DNA of 64,000 nt, taken from NCBI GenBank assembly GCA_965224525.1, contig OZ245050.1:1426001-1490000 (forward strand). The letters are read 5' to 3'. A program made the translations under genes and the position numbers. Below are positions 52,981 to 60,487 of the stretch, piece after piece. The DNA is from Granulosicoccus sp036478565. Its GTDB lineage: Bacteria > Pseudomonadota > Gammaproteobacteria > Granulosicoccales > Granulosicoccaceae. The notes under the pieces are model-generated. The model did no database searches and had not been told where the DNA came from. It saw nothing but the letters and a program-made list of their open reading frames with translations. Every line of letters begins with the position of its first letter. Position 1 is the stretch's first letter.

Positions 52981-53271
52981 ATGACAACAGCGAGTATTGC
53001 AGCAATGACTTCACTTGGTTCTCTGTCCACCGAGGATTTTCTAAGTGTTGTAGGTCAACGAGTGCGGCGTCGACGTACCGCACTGCGTATGTCACGAAAG
53101 CGGCTCGCCGAGATCTCGGGCGTATCGGAGCGCTATCTGGCGCAACTAGAAGCAGGCCAGGGCAATATGTCTATCGCACTACTGCGTAAGGTCACCATCG
53201 CGATGTCACTGCCTCTGGGCGAACTCATGGCCGAAGAGCGCAGCCAGATGCGCCAGCCCGAACCCGTCTAA
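52981..53271 (+). CDS. XRE-family regulator, BoxR/BzdR-like N-terminal domain only
   Basis: About 96 residues from ATG 52981 (an ATG at 52882 would add a basic, atypical leader). The helix-turn-helix is LAEISGVSERYLAQLEAGQG after VGQRVRRRRTALRMSRKR, and NMSIALLRKVTIAMSLPLGE follows, a close match to benzoyl-CoA-responsive BoxR/BzdR regulators. Those proteins carry a C-terminal shikimate-kinase-like domain of about 170 residues that binds the CoA ester. Here the frame ends at TAA 53269 after a short acidic tail, and no remnant of the second domain is seen downstream. It is either a natural short regulator or a truncation. Confidence 0.75.
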   Translation: MTTASIAAMTSLGSLSTEDFLSVVGQRVRRRRTALRMSRKRLAEISGVSERYLAQLEAGQGNMSIALLRKVTIAMSLPLGELMAEERSQMRQPEPV

Positions 53272-53290
53272 GTTACTCGGAGTTACTCGG
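53271..53290. repeat. 10-bp tandem duplication after the BoxR-like gene
   Basis: AGTTACTCGG occurs twice in direct succession, starting at the last base of the regulator's stop codon. A small duplication of this kind at the end of a truncated gene is a possible scar of a deletion or insertion. Confidence 0.8.
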
Positions 53291-53409
53291 GGTCGGACCA
53301 CAGCAACTACCTGAAAGTTAAGAAATAACGGTCTTATATTCAGCGATTATCGTCACTAAAGTGGGTTATTTAAGCAATAAAGCAGCAATTAACAGCGGCT
53401 ATGTTGCTG

Positions 53410-53946
53410 TCAGAAACTCATGATGATATTGGTCTGCGCGGAGTCTTTTGCTCCGACAGCATAGCGCTCGTTTTTATTGTTGAATTCATGGATAACGATA
53501 CCTGCTCGGTATGTGGCCCAGGGATCTTTATCCTCGGTATCAGTGCTGTAGCGAACGTAGTCTTTCATCGCGACGAGGCGCGGCATGGCAGTTTCATCTG
53601 AACTGTAGTAGGCGGTGTAATAAGCATCTACCTGAGCAAACGTGTCCTCAGTCTGAAACACGACAATTTTCAGTCCATTTTCGCCACCGACACGGTATTT
53701 ATTTCCGTTGGGGTAAACTGGATAAGGAATATCACTAGCGCCAATAATAGCGGATAAGGTGGAATCCGACTCCATCATGTCGGGTATTTCATCGCTGTTG
53801 ACGTCGTTGCTATTGGCCAATACAGCCTTATCAAGCGGCAGTGTTTTTGGACTCTGCTGATCGTTGACATCCTGGCCGCATGCAGTCAGAGCCACCAATG
53901 CAACAAGACCAAGAAGTAGGGGAATCCGTTGGTATGGCGTATTCAT
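53410..53946 (-). CDS. Putative lipoprotein, family not recognised
   Basis: About 178 residues from ATG 53946. Lipoprotein signal IPLLLGLVALVALTAC with the lipobox Cys, then GQDVNDQQSPK; Gly at +2 suggests outer-membrane sorting. The mature domain is a compact alpha/beta sequence with Tyr/Asp-rich strands (YPVYPNGNKYRVGGENGLKI, then VVFQTEDTFAQVDAYYTAYY). I recognise no known family. It is not clearly in an operon with either neighbour. Confidence 0.7.
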   Translation of the reverse strand: MNTPYQRIPLLLGLVALVALTACGQDVNDQQSPKTLPLDKAVLANSNDVNSDEIPDMMESDSTLSAIIGASDIPYPVYPNGNKYRVGGENGLKIVVFQTEDTFAQVDAYYTAYYSSDETAMPRLVAMKDYVRYSTDTEDKDPWATYRAGIVIHEFNNKNERYAVGAKDSAQTNIIMSF

Positions 53947-54034
53947 CAGATATCCAGTGACTCTGTAATTTTCTAAAAGCATAGACTACCAGCGACAATT
54001 TGCTGGCGTCATGGGCTCTAATTCGATCTATTAC

Positions 54035-54805
54035 TCAGGTCTGAAGAAGTACTGGCAATGGCAGCAATTCATGTCCGGCCGCCAGCAATGCAATACGCAA
54101 TGCTTGTGCCGTGGTCACTGCATGCGCGCTGTCACCGTGCACGCACACACTGTGAAAGGGTGTTTCGAGTATTGAGCCGCATTGCGTGACTATTCCGCCC
54201 TTAGCAATCATCGCTTGTACATGGCCTATGCATGCCTCGCTGGTTTCCAGTAACGCACCCGGTTTGTTTCTTGGAACCAGGGCGCCCGTAGTGGTGTATG
54301 CGCGATCGGCAAAGACTTCAAGCGCCACCGTCAGGCCCGCGGCGTTTCCAGCCGCGCTGAGTTCAGACAATACTGGCGCTAGCAAAATCAAGTCGGGTCG
54401 GTAGTCAGCAATGGCTGAAGCCAATGCGATAGCGAGATTTTTGTCTTCGCAGGCCATGTTGTTTAAGGCCCCGTGCGGTTTGACGTGTGTCATGGCGTGT
54501 TCCCTGGCACGAGCCATTCCATCCAGCGCTGCCAGTTGGTAGTGCATCATCGCATGCAGTTCATCAGGGGCCACCGTCATTTGTCGACGGCCAAAGCCCT
54601 GCAAGTCTGCAAACCCGGGGTGTGCGCCGATACTGACACCCTGGTGCCGTGCCTCATCGATAGTACGAGACATGACCAGTGGATCGCCGGCATGAAAGCC
54701 GCAGGCCACATTGGCTGTATTGACGATGCCCAGCAGTCCGTGGTCGTCACCCATTGACCAGGCACCAAAGGATTCTCCGAGGTCAGCGTTAAGGTTCAAT
54801 TGCAT
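54035..54805 (-). CDS. pxpA: 5-oxoprolinase subunit PxpA (LamB/YcsF family)
   Basis: A 256-residue cytoplasmic protein with the family N-terminus LNLNADLGESFGAWSMGDD and the conserved AHPGFADLQGFGRR and HVKPHGALNN segments. With PxpB and PxpC it cleaves 5-oxoproline (pyroglutamate) to glutamate using ATP. It is the last gene of a pxpB-pxpC-pxpA group on the minus strand, 32 bases after pxpC. Confidence 0.95.
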   Translation of the reverse strand: MQLNLNADLGESFGAWSMGDDHGLLGIVNTANVACGFHAGDPLVMSRTIDEARHQGVSIGAHPGFADLQGFGRRQMTVAPDELHAMMHYQLAALDGMARAREHAMTHVKPHGALNNMACEDKNLAIALASAIADYRPDLILLAPVLSELSAAGNAAGLTVALEVFADRAYTTTGALVPRNKPGALLETSEACIGHVQAMIAKGGIVTQCGSILETPFHSVCVHGDSAHAVTTAQALRIALLAAGHELLPLPVLLQT

Positions 54806-54837
54806 ACTGGTTCTACCTGAGTTTTGATAATTCTTGT

Positions 54838-55971
54838 TTAGTCGTCGCGCCAGTCTACGTGTTGAGCATCGAATATGCCGCCAATCAAATTCTGCTGAAA
54901 GAGCGCCGCTGAATCCACGTACGCGTCACCCACGGGAACAATACCAGCAAGTATGTCAGCAAGTGTTTGCTGCGCATCACGGGCCAGATTGACAGCTTCG
55001 TCTACATCGACAGAGACGAAGTGAAAGCGCTGACCGCTTCGACACAGGGCGAGTTTGGGCAGGTCACAGCTGATAATCGTTGCGATCTTTGGATATCCGC
55101 CGGCGGTGTGTGCATCGGCAAGCATTGCGATTGGTTGCCCGCTACCCGGAACTTGCACCGACCCGGGGATGATGGCGTCGGTGACTATGTCTCGCGCAGC
55201 TTTGCTGGCGTGTTCGATAGTTGGACCTTGCAGCCGGGCACCCATGCGGTCGGCCTCTTCGGTCAGTATGAAATCGCAGGAGAAGAAGCACGTCAGTCCG
55301 GCAGTTGTAAAAGCGTCTTCCTGTGGCCCGGGTACTGCGCGCAAGTCGATAACCGGTGGTGTTTCTTGTTGGTTCTGTTGTGCTGCTGGTTCTGTATCCA
55401 CCTGTGATCCGGCTATTTCAGGGTGCGGCGTGCACTGCAAATCCGGCTTTTCGGTTTGTGCCTGGTCCACGTTGGCAAGTGGTATTTTATCGCCCGCCTG
55501 CAATGGCTTGCCGTTAAGCCCGCCAAGCGCCGCTCGCGCATAGGTTGCCGCGCTACCGTAATGCGGTTGCAGCGCTATACCGGAAATAGACAATACAGTT
55601 ACTCGCCAAGCACCGCTGGAGCGTATGCGTATCCGCGTGTCAGGGGGTATCTGATGGCTGCGCCAGGCAGGCAAAGATCTGGCTGTTGGCGTATGGGGTC
55701 CATCATGCAAGGGCTCTAACCATATATCCGCATCACCGACGACCGCTATGCGTACAGCGGTGTCACCGGTTTTCAGAGTCAGTCCGCTTTCGAAACACTC
55801 CAGTACTGGTGAATCAAGTGCATTGCCTACCAGAGCATTGGCCAGCGACATCCAGTGCGGTACGAGCGCGCCTGCCCACGGTATACCAATGCGTCGTAAG
55901 CCACGCCGCCCGCAATCCTGGATGGTGCAGGAGAGTCCACCGTGTTCAACTTCAACGAATGGTGTTGTCAC
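54838..55971 (-). CDS. pxpC: 5-oxoprolinase subunit PxpC (KipA/biotin-dependent carboxylase-like)
   Basis: A 377-residue protein of the KipA/AHS2 family: GGLSCTIQDCGRRGLRRIGI at the N-terminus, then LVGNALDSPVLECFESGLTL, and the C-terminal GSGQPIAMLADAHTAGGYPK block. It is longer than usual because of a Gln/Glu/Pro-rich insertion at residues about 175-210 (QTEKPDLQC through AAQQNQQETPP), probably a flexible loop. It works with PxpB in the ATP-dependent 5-oxoprolinase. It overlaps pxpB by 4 bases. Confidence 0.93.
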   Translation of the reverse strand: MTTPFVEVEHGGLSCTIQDCGRRGLRRIGIPWAGALVPHWMSLANALVGNALDSPVLECFESGLTLKTGDTAVRIAVVGDADIWLEPLHDGPHTPTARSLPAWRSHQIPPDTRIRIRSSGAWRVTVLSISGIALQPHYGSAATYARAALGGLNGKPLQAGDKIPLANVDQAQTEKPDLQCTPHPEIAGSQVDTEPAAQQNQQETPPVIDLRAVPGPQEDAFTTAGLTCFFSCDFILTEEADRMGARLQGPTIEHASKAARDIVTDAIIPGSVQVPGSGQPIAMLADAHTAGGYPKIATIISCDLPKLALCRSGQRFHFVSVDVDEAVNLARDAQQTLADILAGIVPVGDAYVDSAALFQQNLIGGIFDAQHVDWRDD

Positions 55972-56696
55972 GAGGGCAGCAGATAGTTGGACGATTGTTG
56001 TTTTCCCGCCGCCAGATCAGCAGCCAGATCCTGCGCTTCGGCAGCTGTCACTGGCCTGAAGCTGACTTTGTCACCCGGTGCCAGCAGTGCGGGTACGCTG
56101 GCGGTATTGTCGAACAGAGGTACCGGGCAATACCCGAGCAAGTGCCATCCTCCCGGGCTTTCCCAGGGATAGACCGCGGTCAGTTGGTTTGCAATGGCAA
56201 CAGAGCCTTCCGGAACGCGTGTTCGGGGTTGTCGACGCCGTGGTTGCCGTAAGCTGTGATCAATGTCGCCCATAAATGCATAGCCGGGCAAAAAACCCAA
56301 CATATACACTGAATACGTGACCTGGTGATGCCGGGTGATGATTTCAGCAGGCTCCAGACCGATGCTTTCTGACAACGACTCGATGTCCGGGCCATCATTG
56401 CCACCGTAGCTGACGGGCAAACTCCAGTGCCTGGTGTCTGGCGTGTGTGCCTTGCCGGTTGATGGCGCATTCTCAATGCATTTGCGTACTATCGAAGGCG
56501 AGGTTGTGAGCGGATCGACAATAATGGCCAGTGAACGAAAAGTAGGCACAGTCTCAATCAGTCCAGGCAGCTGCCCTTCAACATGTAGCTGGGCAACCGT
56601 TTGTTCCAGCGCTGCGACCTGCTCCAGAATATGTCGATCAATAATATCGCCAAATTCAACGATCAAGGTTGTATCGCCAGCGCTCCTGAAAATCAG
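55968..56696 (-). CDS. pxpB: 5-oxoprolinase subunit PxpB (KipI-like); start uncertain
   Basis: The body is a standard KipI/AHS1 protein: HWSLPVSYGGNDGPDIESLS, VYMLGFLPGYAFMGDI, RTRVPEGSVAIANQL and YPWESPGGWHLLG. A TTG at 56666 would give 232 residues but omit the first family strand. That strand is encoded upstream in the same frame as VLIFRSAGDTTLIVEFGD. A CTG at 56696 has GGAG 9 bases upstream and would include it; the frame is open back to 56727. The only nearby ATG (56734) is in another frame and stops at 56693, so a rare start codon or a frameshift is involved. Operon order is pxpB-pxpC-pxpA. Confidence 0.85.
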   Translation of the reverse strand: MIFRSAGDTTLIVEFGDIIDRHILEQVAALEQTVAQLHVEGQLPGLIETVPTFRSLAIIVDPLTTSPSIVRKCIENAPSTGKAHTPDTRHWSLPVSYGGNDGPDIESLSESIGLEPAEIITRHHQVTYSVYMLGFLPGYAFMGDIDHSLRQPRRRQPRTRVPEGSVAIANQLTAVYPWESPGGWHLLGYCPVPLFDNTASVPALLAPGDKVSFRPVTAAEAQDLAADLAAGKQQSSNYLLPS

Positions 56697-56805
56697 AACG
56701 GTTTGCTCCGATTGCTTGTAACCGATTTAGTCATAAACCTGATTGTGTGGTACAGCCATGTTTTGTCGAAAACAGGCACAGCCGGATCGGGCGATGTCCG
56801 TGAAA

Positions 56806-57561
56806 TCAAGCAGTGGCGGCTTCTCGAGTGTCTTCCTGCTCATCGGCACCAGCAGTGATGGTTTCAATGTCAGACAATAGTTTCGCCTCTGCAGCTGGCG
56901 CTTTGTCGACACCTTCTACTTTACCGTCAACAGACTCAGCCCAGGTAGACAGTTCGCGATAACTTGCCAACAGGGTTGCTGCGTGTTCCTTCAGGTCAAC
57001 GAGTTGGGTGAGTTCTTCTTTCTGCTCCTTGTTTTCTTTCTTAAGCTTGCGGTTGGCATCTTCGGCAAGTTTGCGAGCATTGCCCTCATCAAGCTTCTGT
57101 TTTTTCAATGTTCGGAGTTTTTTCAGGATATTGTCGGGTGTATCTGCCAGCGCAACATTGATCGCTTTTAACTCTTTTTGTTTGTCTTCAACCTGTCGTT
57201 TGGCTTTTTGTAGTGCACTGGAGTTGTCTTTTCGCCCGGTAGCAAGTGCTTGTTCAGCGCCTTCTCTTTCGCGGTTTGCCTCGTCACGTTGTGCATCCGA
57301 TATAGCTTTTGCCTTTTCAGTCTTCTTGACTGTGTCTTGCATGGTTGAGATGTCAGAGCTCGCTTTTTCGCGAGTGGCCATCATGTTGTCATCAGCATCA
57401 GTCGAGCGTTTGATGGCCTTGTTGAGCGCTTCGCGCAATTCGTCTGCGGTAAAGTCGTCTTTAAGCCGCAGCGCCGAAGCAGCTTCGTTCATCAGCACCT
57501 GTTTGCTGATGGCCAGGTCTTTCCAGATCCTCAGTTGTTGTTCGTTATCGGTTTGACTCAC
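56806..57561 (-). CDS. Coiled-coil protein, family not recognised
   Basis: A 251-residue, highly charged protein. Residues about 45-190 are Lys/Glu/Ala/Gln-rich heptad-like helix (AISDAQRDEANREREGAEQA, ALQKAKRQVEDKQKELKAIN, EDANRKLKKENKEQKEELTQ). The N-terminal 50 residues (IWKDLAISKQVLMNEAASAL) form a separate short helical domain and the C-terminus is acidic. No signal peptide or membrane segment is present. It may have a scaffold, cytoskeletal or partition-like role; nothing in the context fixes it. A 42-residue frame lies 43 bases upstream on the same strand. Confidence 0.75.
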   Translation of the reverse strand: MSQTDNEQQLRIWKDLAISKQVLMNEAASALRLKDDFTADELREALNKAIKRSTDADDNMMATREKASSDISTMQDTVKKTEKAKAISDAQRDEANREREGAEQALATGRKDNSSALQKAKRQVEDKQKELKAINVALADTPDNILKKLRTLKKQKLDEGNARKLAEDANRKLKKENKEQKEELTQLVDLKEHAATLLASYRELSTWAESVDGKVEGVDKAPAAEAKLLSDIETITAGADEQEDTREAATA

Positions 57562-58072
57562 GTATTTATCTCTTGAAGCAAAGGAATTGATGCGCCAGTT
57601 GGCTCAGTCCGGGTATTTTGCAACCTCTGGAATCTGCGCCTGTGCATCTTCGGATCGATCATTGAATAAAAGCTGGTAATAGTATGGGTCGGAGAAGACG
57701 GTTAATGTGATTACGGCTGTTTCGTCACTCATTATACTTACCGGAGGCATCTACAACTAGCGGAATCCGACGTTGTCGAATCTCAGCGTTGTCGGCTCTC
57801 GACCCCTTGAGATCGCTGATTATAACGCTTTTATGCACCTTATGGCACTGATGGATGGTTTCATCACCTCTGTATTGCAGCTTTGTGAGCTTCAGAACGT
57901 TTTTTGGGCGCTGTTCTGGTTGTTTCGGATTTCAATAAATGGGTGATATTGTCTATTTTCCGATCATTTAAGTACCGTGAATTTACAGGCAAAAAGTCGA
58001 ATACACGTACCTATCGTATTGAATCATTGAGTGAAATCGCGGGTTTTATGTATCAGAGCGAATTTGTCAGGT
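57562..58072. other. 511-bp gap with one possible small gene
   Basis: Apart from the 42-codon frame at 57604-57732 (listed separately) no convincing gene is present. A plus-strand frame at 57904-58113 overlaps the end of the AEC transporter gene and has no ribosome site. The region between about 57830 and 58072 is AT-rich. Confidence 0.5.
57604..57732 (-). CDS. Possible 42-residue acidic small protein
   Basis: An ATG-started frame of 42 codons directly upstream of, and on the same strand as, the coiled-coil gene. The product is acidic and aromatic-rich (TVFSDPYYYQLLFNDRSEDA) and begins MSDET. Codon use looks protein-like, but the ribosome site is weak. The placement suggests a two-gene unit. 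No family is recognised. Confidence 0.4.
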   Translation of the reverse strand: MSDETAVITLTVFSDPYYYQLLFNDRSEDAQAQIPEVAKYPD

Positions 58073-59053
58073 TTATAGATAGCCAACCCGCGTCAGATAC
58101 AAGTAAGTGGTAACGCTTAGGATGGAGAACGATGTTGACAGTACAACAGCGCTGGAGGCACGCTCCTCCCAAACATGATACTGCTGCGCAATGACGAACA
58201 CATTGGCGGCTGTGGGTAGAGCTGCCAGCAAAACCGCACTGTGTAGCCACACACTATCGATACCGGGAATTCGGCTCACCAGCGCATGAATCAGAAGTGG
58301 GTGAATGACAAGTTTGATTGGCAGCAGCCAGGATAGCTCTACCGGTATGCGTTTTAGTGGCCGCAAGGCGGCGGATACACCCATGGCGAACAGTGCGCAG
58401 GGAGCCGCTGCATTGGATAAAGAGTGTAACAATTGATCAATCGGTGCAGGCGGCCGATACTGGAACCAGGCGCCGGCTATGCCAGCAATAGTGGCCAGGA
58501 TAAAAGGATGGCCAAGTATTTTTCCCAATATACCACTAAGCAGGCGAACCATGGACCACCACCGGCCGATGGCATTCACCCTGGTAACGGATTTTCCGCC
58601 GATAGTCATCAGTAGTGGGGCAAGGGTGAAGTGCATGGCATTGTCCAGGCAAAAAATCAGTGCGACCGGCACGCCTGCCTCAGGCCCGAAGGCAGCAATC
58701 GCCAGTGGCGGCCCAAGGTAGCCGATATTGCCATAAGCACCGGCAAAGCCCTGAATGGTCGCCGCTTTAACGTTGTCCCGGCGTAGTAGGCGAGCCATTG
58801 AGAATGACAGGCAAAAAATGATAAATGTACCGAATGTGGTGCGTAGCAAAAACGCAGCATTGGCAAACTCACTAATCGGCGTTTGTGATAGCAGACGATA
58901 AAACAAGGCGGGCAGGGCAATGTAAACGATAAAGAAGTTAAGCCAGGCCAAACCCTCGACTGGCAATGAACGGAGTCGGCCGCTGATGTAACCCAGCAGA
59001 ATCAATCCGAACAGCGGGAATACGAGCCCAGCAATCTGCAACACCAGTGTCAA
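58073..59053 (-). CDS. AEC (auxin efflux carrier) family transporter
   Basis: A 326-residue inner-membrane protein with about ten hydrophobic segments in two halves of five. Landmarks are LVFPLFGLILLGYISGRLRS at the N-terminus, FIVYIALPALFYRLLSQTPI and GAYGNIGYLGPPLAIAAFG, which carries the broken-helix crossover. Bacterial AEC proteins move organic anions such as malate or malonate; the substrate here is unknown. It is followed by no partner gene and stands alone. Confidence 0.9.
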   Translation of the reverse strand: MTLVLQIAGLVFPLFGLILLGYISGRLRSLPVEGLAWLNFFIVYIALPALFYRLLSQTPISEFANAAFLLRTTFGTFIIFCLSFSMARLLRRDNVKAATIQGFAGAYGNIGYLGPPLAIAAFGPEAGVPVALIFCLDNAMHFTLAPLLMTIGGKSVTRVNAIGRWWSMVRLLSGILGKILGHPFILATIAGIAGAWFQYRPPAPIDQLLHSLSNAAAPCALFAMGVSAALRPLKRIPVELSWLLPIKLVIHPLLIHALVSRIPGIDSVWLHSAVLLAALPTAANVFVIAQQYHVWEERASSAVVLSTSFSILSVTTYLYLTRVGYL

Positions 59054-59177
59054 GCGGTTGAGTTACTCATTCGTCTGGTCTGAACTGTTCCACGGGCTAG
59101 CTCACTGTTACCGTCAAAGCGCTCTATCACCTTTGCCCACAGGCGGTTCCGCTGCGCTGCCGTTCTTGCCAATGTGA

Positions 59178-60383
59178 CTAGCAAAATGCCTGCAGCCCGG
59201 TTTGGCAGCGCCCAAGAATAAGCGCATGAATATCATGTGTGCCTTCATAGGTATTGACGGCTTCCAGATTCATGACATGGCGAATGACATGGTATTCGTC
59301 AGAAACACCATTCCCACCCAGCATGTCTCTGGCGGTGCGCGCAATATCCAGCGCCTTACCGGCATTGTTGCGTTTCATCATTGAAATCAACTCTGCAGAG
59401 GCGTTGCCTTCGTCCATCAAGCGGCCAAGTTGCAGACAGCCTTGCAAGCCAAGCACGATCTCTGTTTGCATATCGGCCAGTTTTTTCTGAATCAACTGGT
59501 TTGCTGCCAGTGGCCTGCCAAACTGCTTTCGATCAAGCGTGTATTGACGAGCCTGGTGCCAGCACGCTTCCGCCGCTCCGATTGCCCCCCAGCTGATGCC
59601 GTAACGCGCCCGGTTGAGGCACCCGAAAGGCCCGGCTAAGCCGGTAGCGTCAGGTAATAACTGATTTTCGTCGATGTCTACATCCTGTAACTGGATCATG
59701 CCCGTCACTGAGGCGCGAAGTGAAAACTTGCCTTCGATTTTTGGTGTTGCCAGACCTTTGCTGCCGCGATCAACCAGAAAACCCTTGATCATGTTGTCAT
59801 GTGCTTCCGATTTTGCCCATATGATAAAAACATCGGCAATAGGTGAGTTGGTAATCCAGTTTTTAGCGCCATTCAGTCGATAGCCACCGTCAATTTTAGT
59901 CGCGCGGGTCAACATGGAAGAGGGGTCTGAGCCGTGATCCGGTTCGGTCAGGCCAAAACAACCAATCCATTCGCCACTGGCAAGCTTTGGCAAATAGTGT
60001 TGTCTTTGTGCCTCGGTGCCATAGGCAAAAATAGGGTGCATGACAAGTGATGATTGAACTGACATGGCTGAGCGATAGCCTGAATCAATACGTTCTACCT
60101 CACGAGCCACCAGGCCATAGCTGACATAGGAGGCAGCTGCGCAGCCATAGATTTCCGGCAACGTTATACCCAGAAGGCCCAGCTCGCCAAATTCACTGAT
60201 GATGTCGCGATCAAAAATTTCGTGCCGATTGGCCTCGATGACTCGCGGCAGTAGCGAATTAAGGCAGTATTCGGCAGCGGTATCGCGAATGAGGCGTTCT
60301 TCGCTATTGAGTTGTGCCTCCAGATTGGCCAGATCCTGCCAGTTGGCTGTTGCCGGTTTTGCGCGTGCTGACGCTGGTGTCAT
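59178..60383 (-). CDS. Acyl-CoA dehydrogenase, glutaryl-CoA dehydrogenase type
   Basis: About 401 residues from ATG 60383. It contains the FAD-binding CFGLTEPDHGSDPSSM, the mid-domain NGAKNWITNSPIAD, and the catalytic-base region VNTYEGTHDIHALILGR with the Glu typical of glutaryl-CoA dehydrogenases. GcdH oxidises and decarboxylates glutaryl-CoA to crotonyl-CoA in lysine, tryptophan and aromatic acid breakdown. The remaining pathway genes are not in the window. An open frame upstream to 60473 is not protein-like. Confidence 0.92.
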   Translation of the reverse strand: MTPASARAKPATANWQDLANLEAQLNSEERLIRDTAAEYCLNSLLPRVIEANRHEIFDRDIISEFGELGLLGITLPEIYGCAAASYVSYGLVAREVERIDSGYRSAMSVQSSLVMHPIFAYGTEAQRQHYLPKLASGEWIGCFGLTEPDHGSDPSSMLTRATKIDGGYRLNGAKNWITNSPIADVFIIWAKSEAHDNMIKGFLVDRGSKGLATPKIEGKFSLRASVTGMIQLQDVDIDENQLLPDATGLAGPFGCLNRARYGISWGAIGAAEACWHQARQYTLDRKQFGRPLAANQLIQKKLADMQTEIVLGLQGCLQLGRLMDEGNASAELISMMKRNNAGKALDIARTARDMLGGNGVSDEYHVIRHVMNLEAVNTYEGTHDIHALILGRCQTGLQAFC

Positions 60384-60487
60384 GGTTTGAGTACCCGAAG
60401 GCTTGCATTGTATTATTCTTATTGTAGCGCTGCGTGGCGTGCGAGTTGCATGGTGGTTTGTATCAATCCGCACAAAATTACTGATTT

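Noticed and set aside
57904..58113. 69-residue plus-strand frame
   Set aside because: It overlaps the end of the AEC transporter gene, has no ribosome site and resembles no protein.
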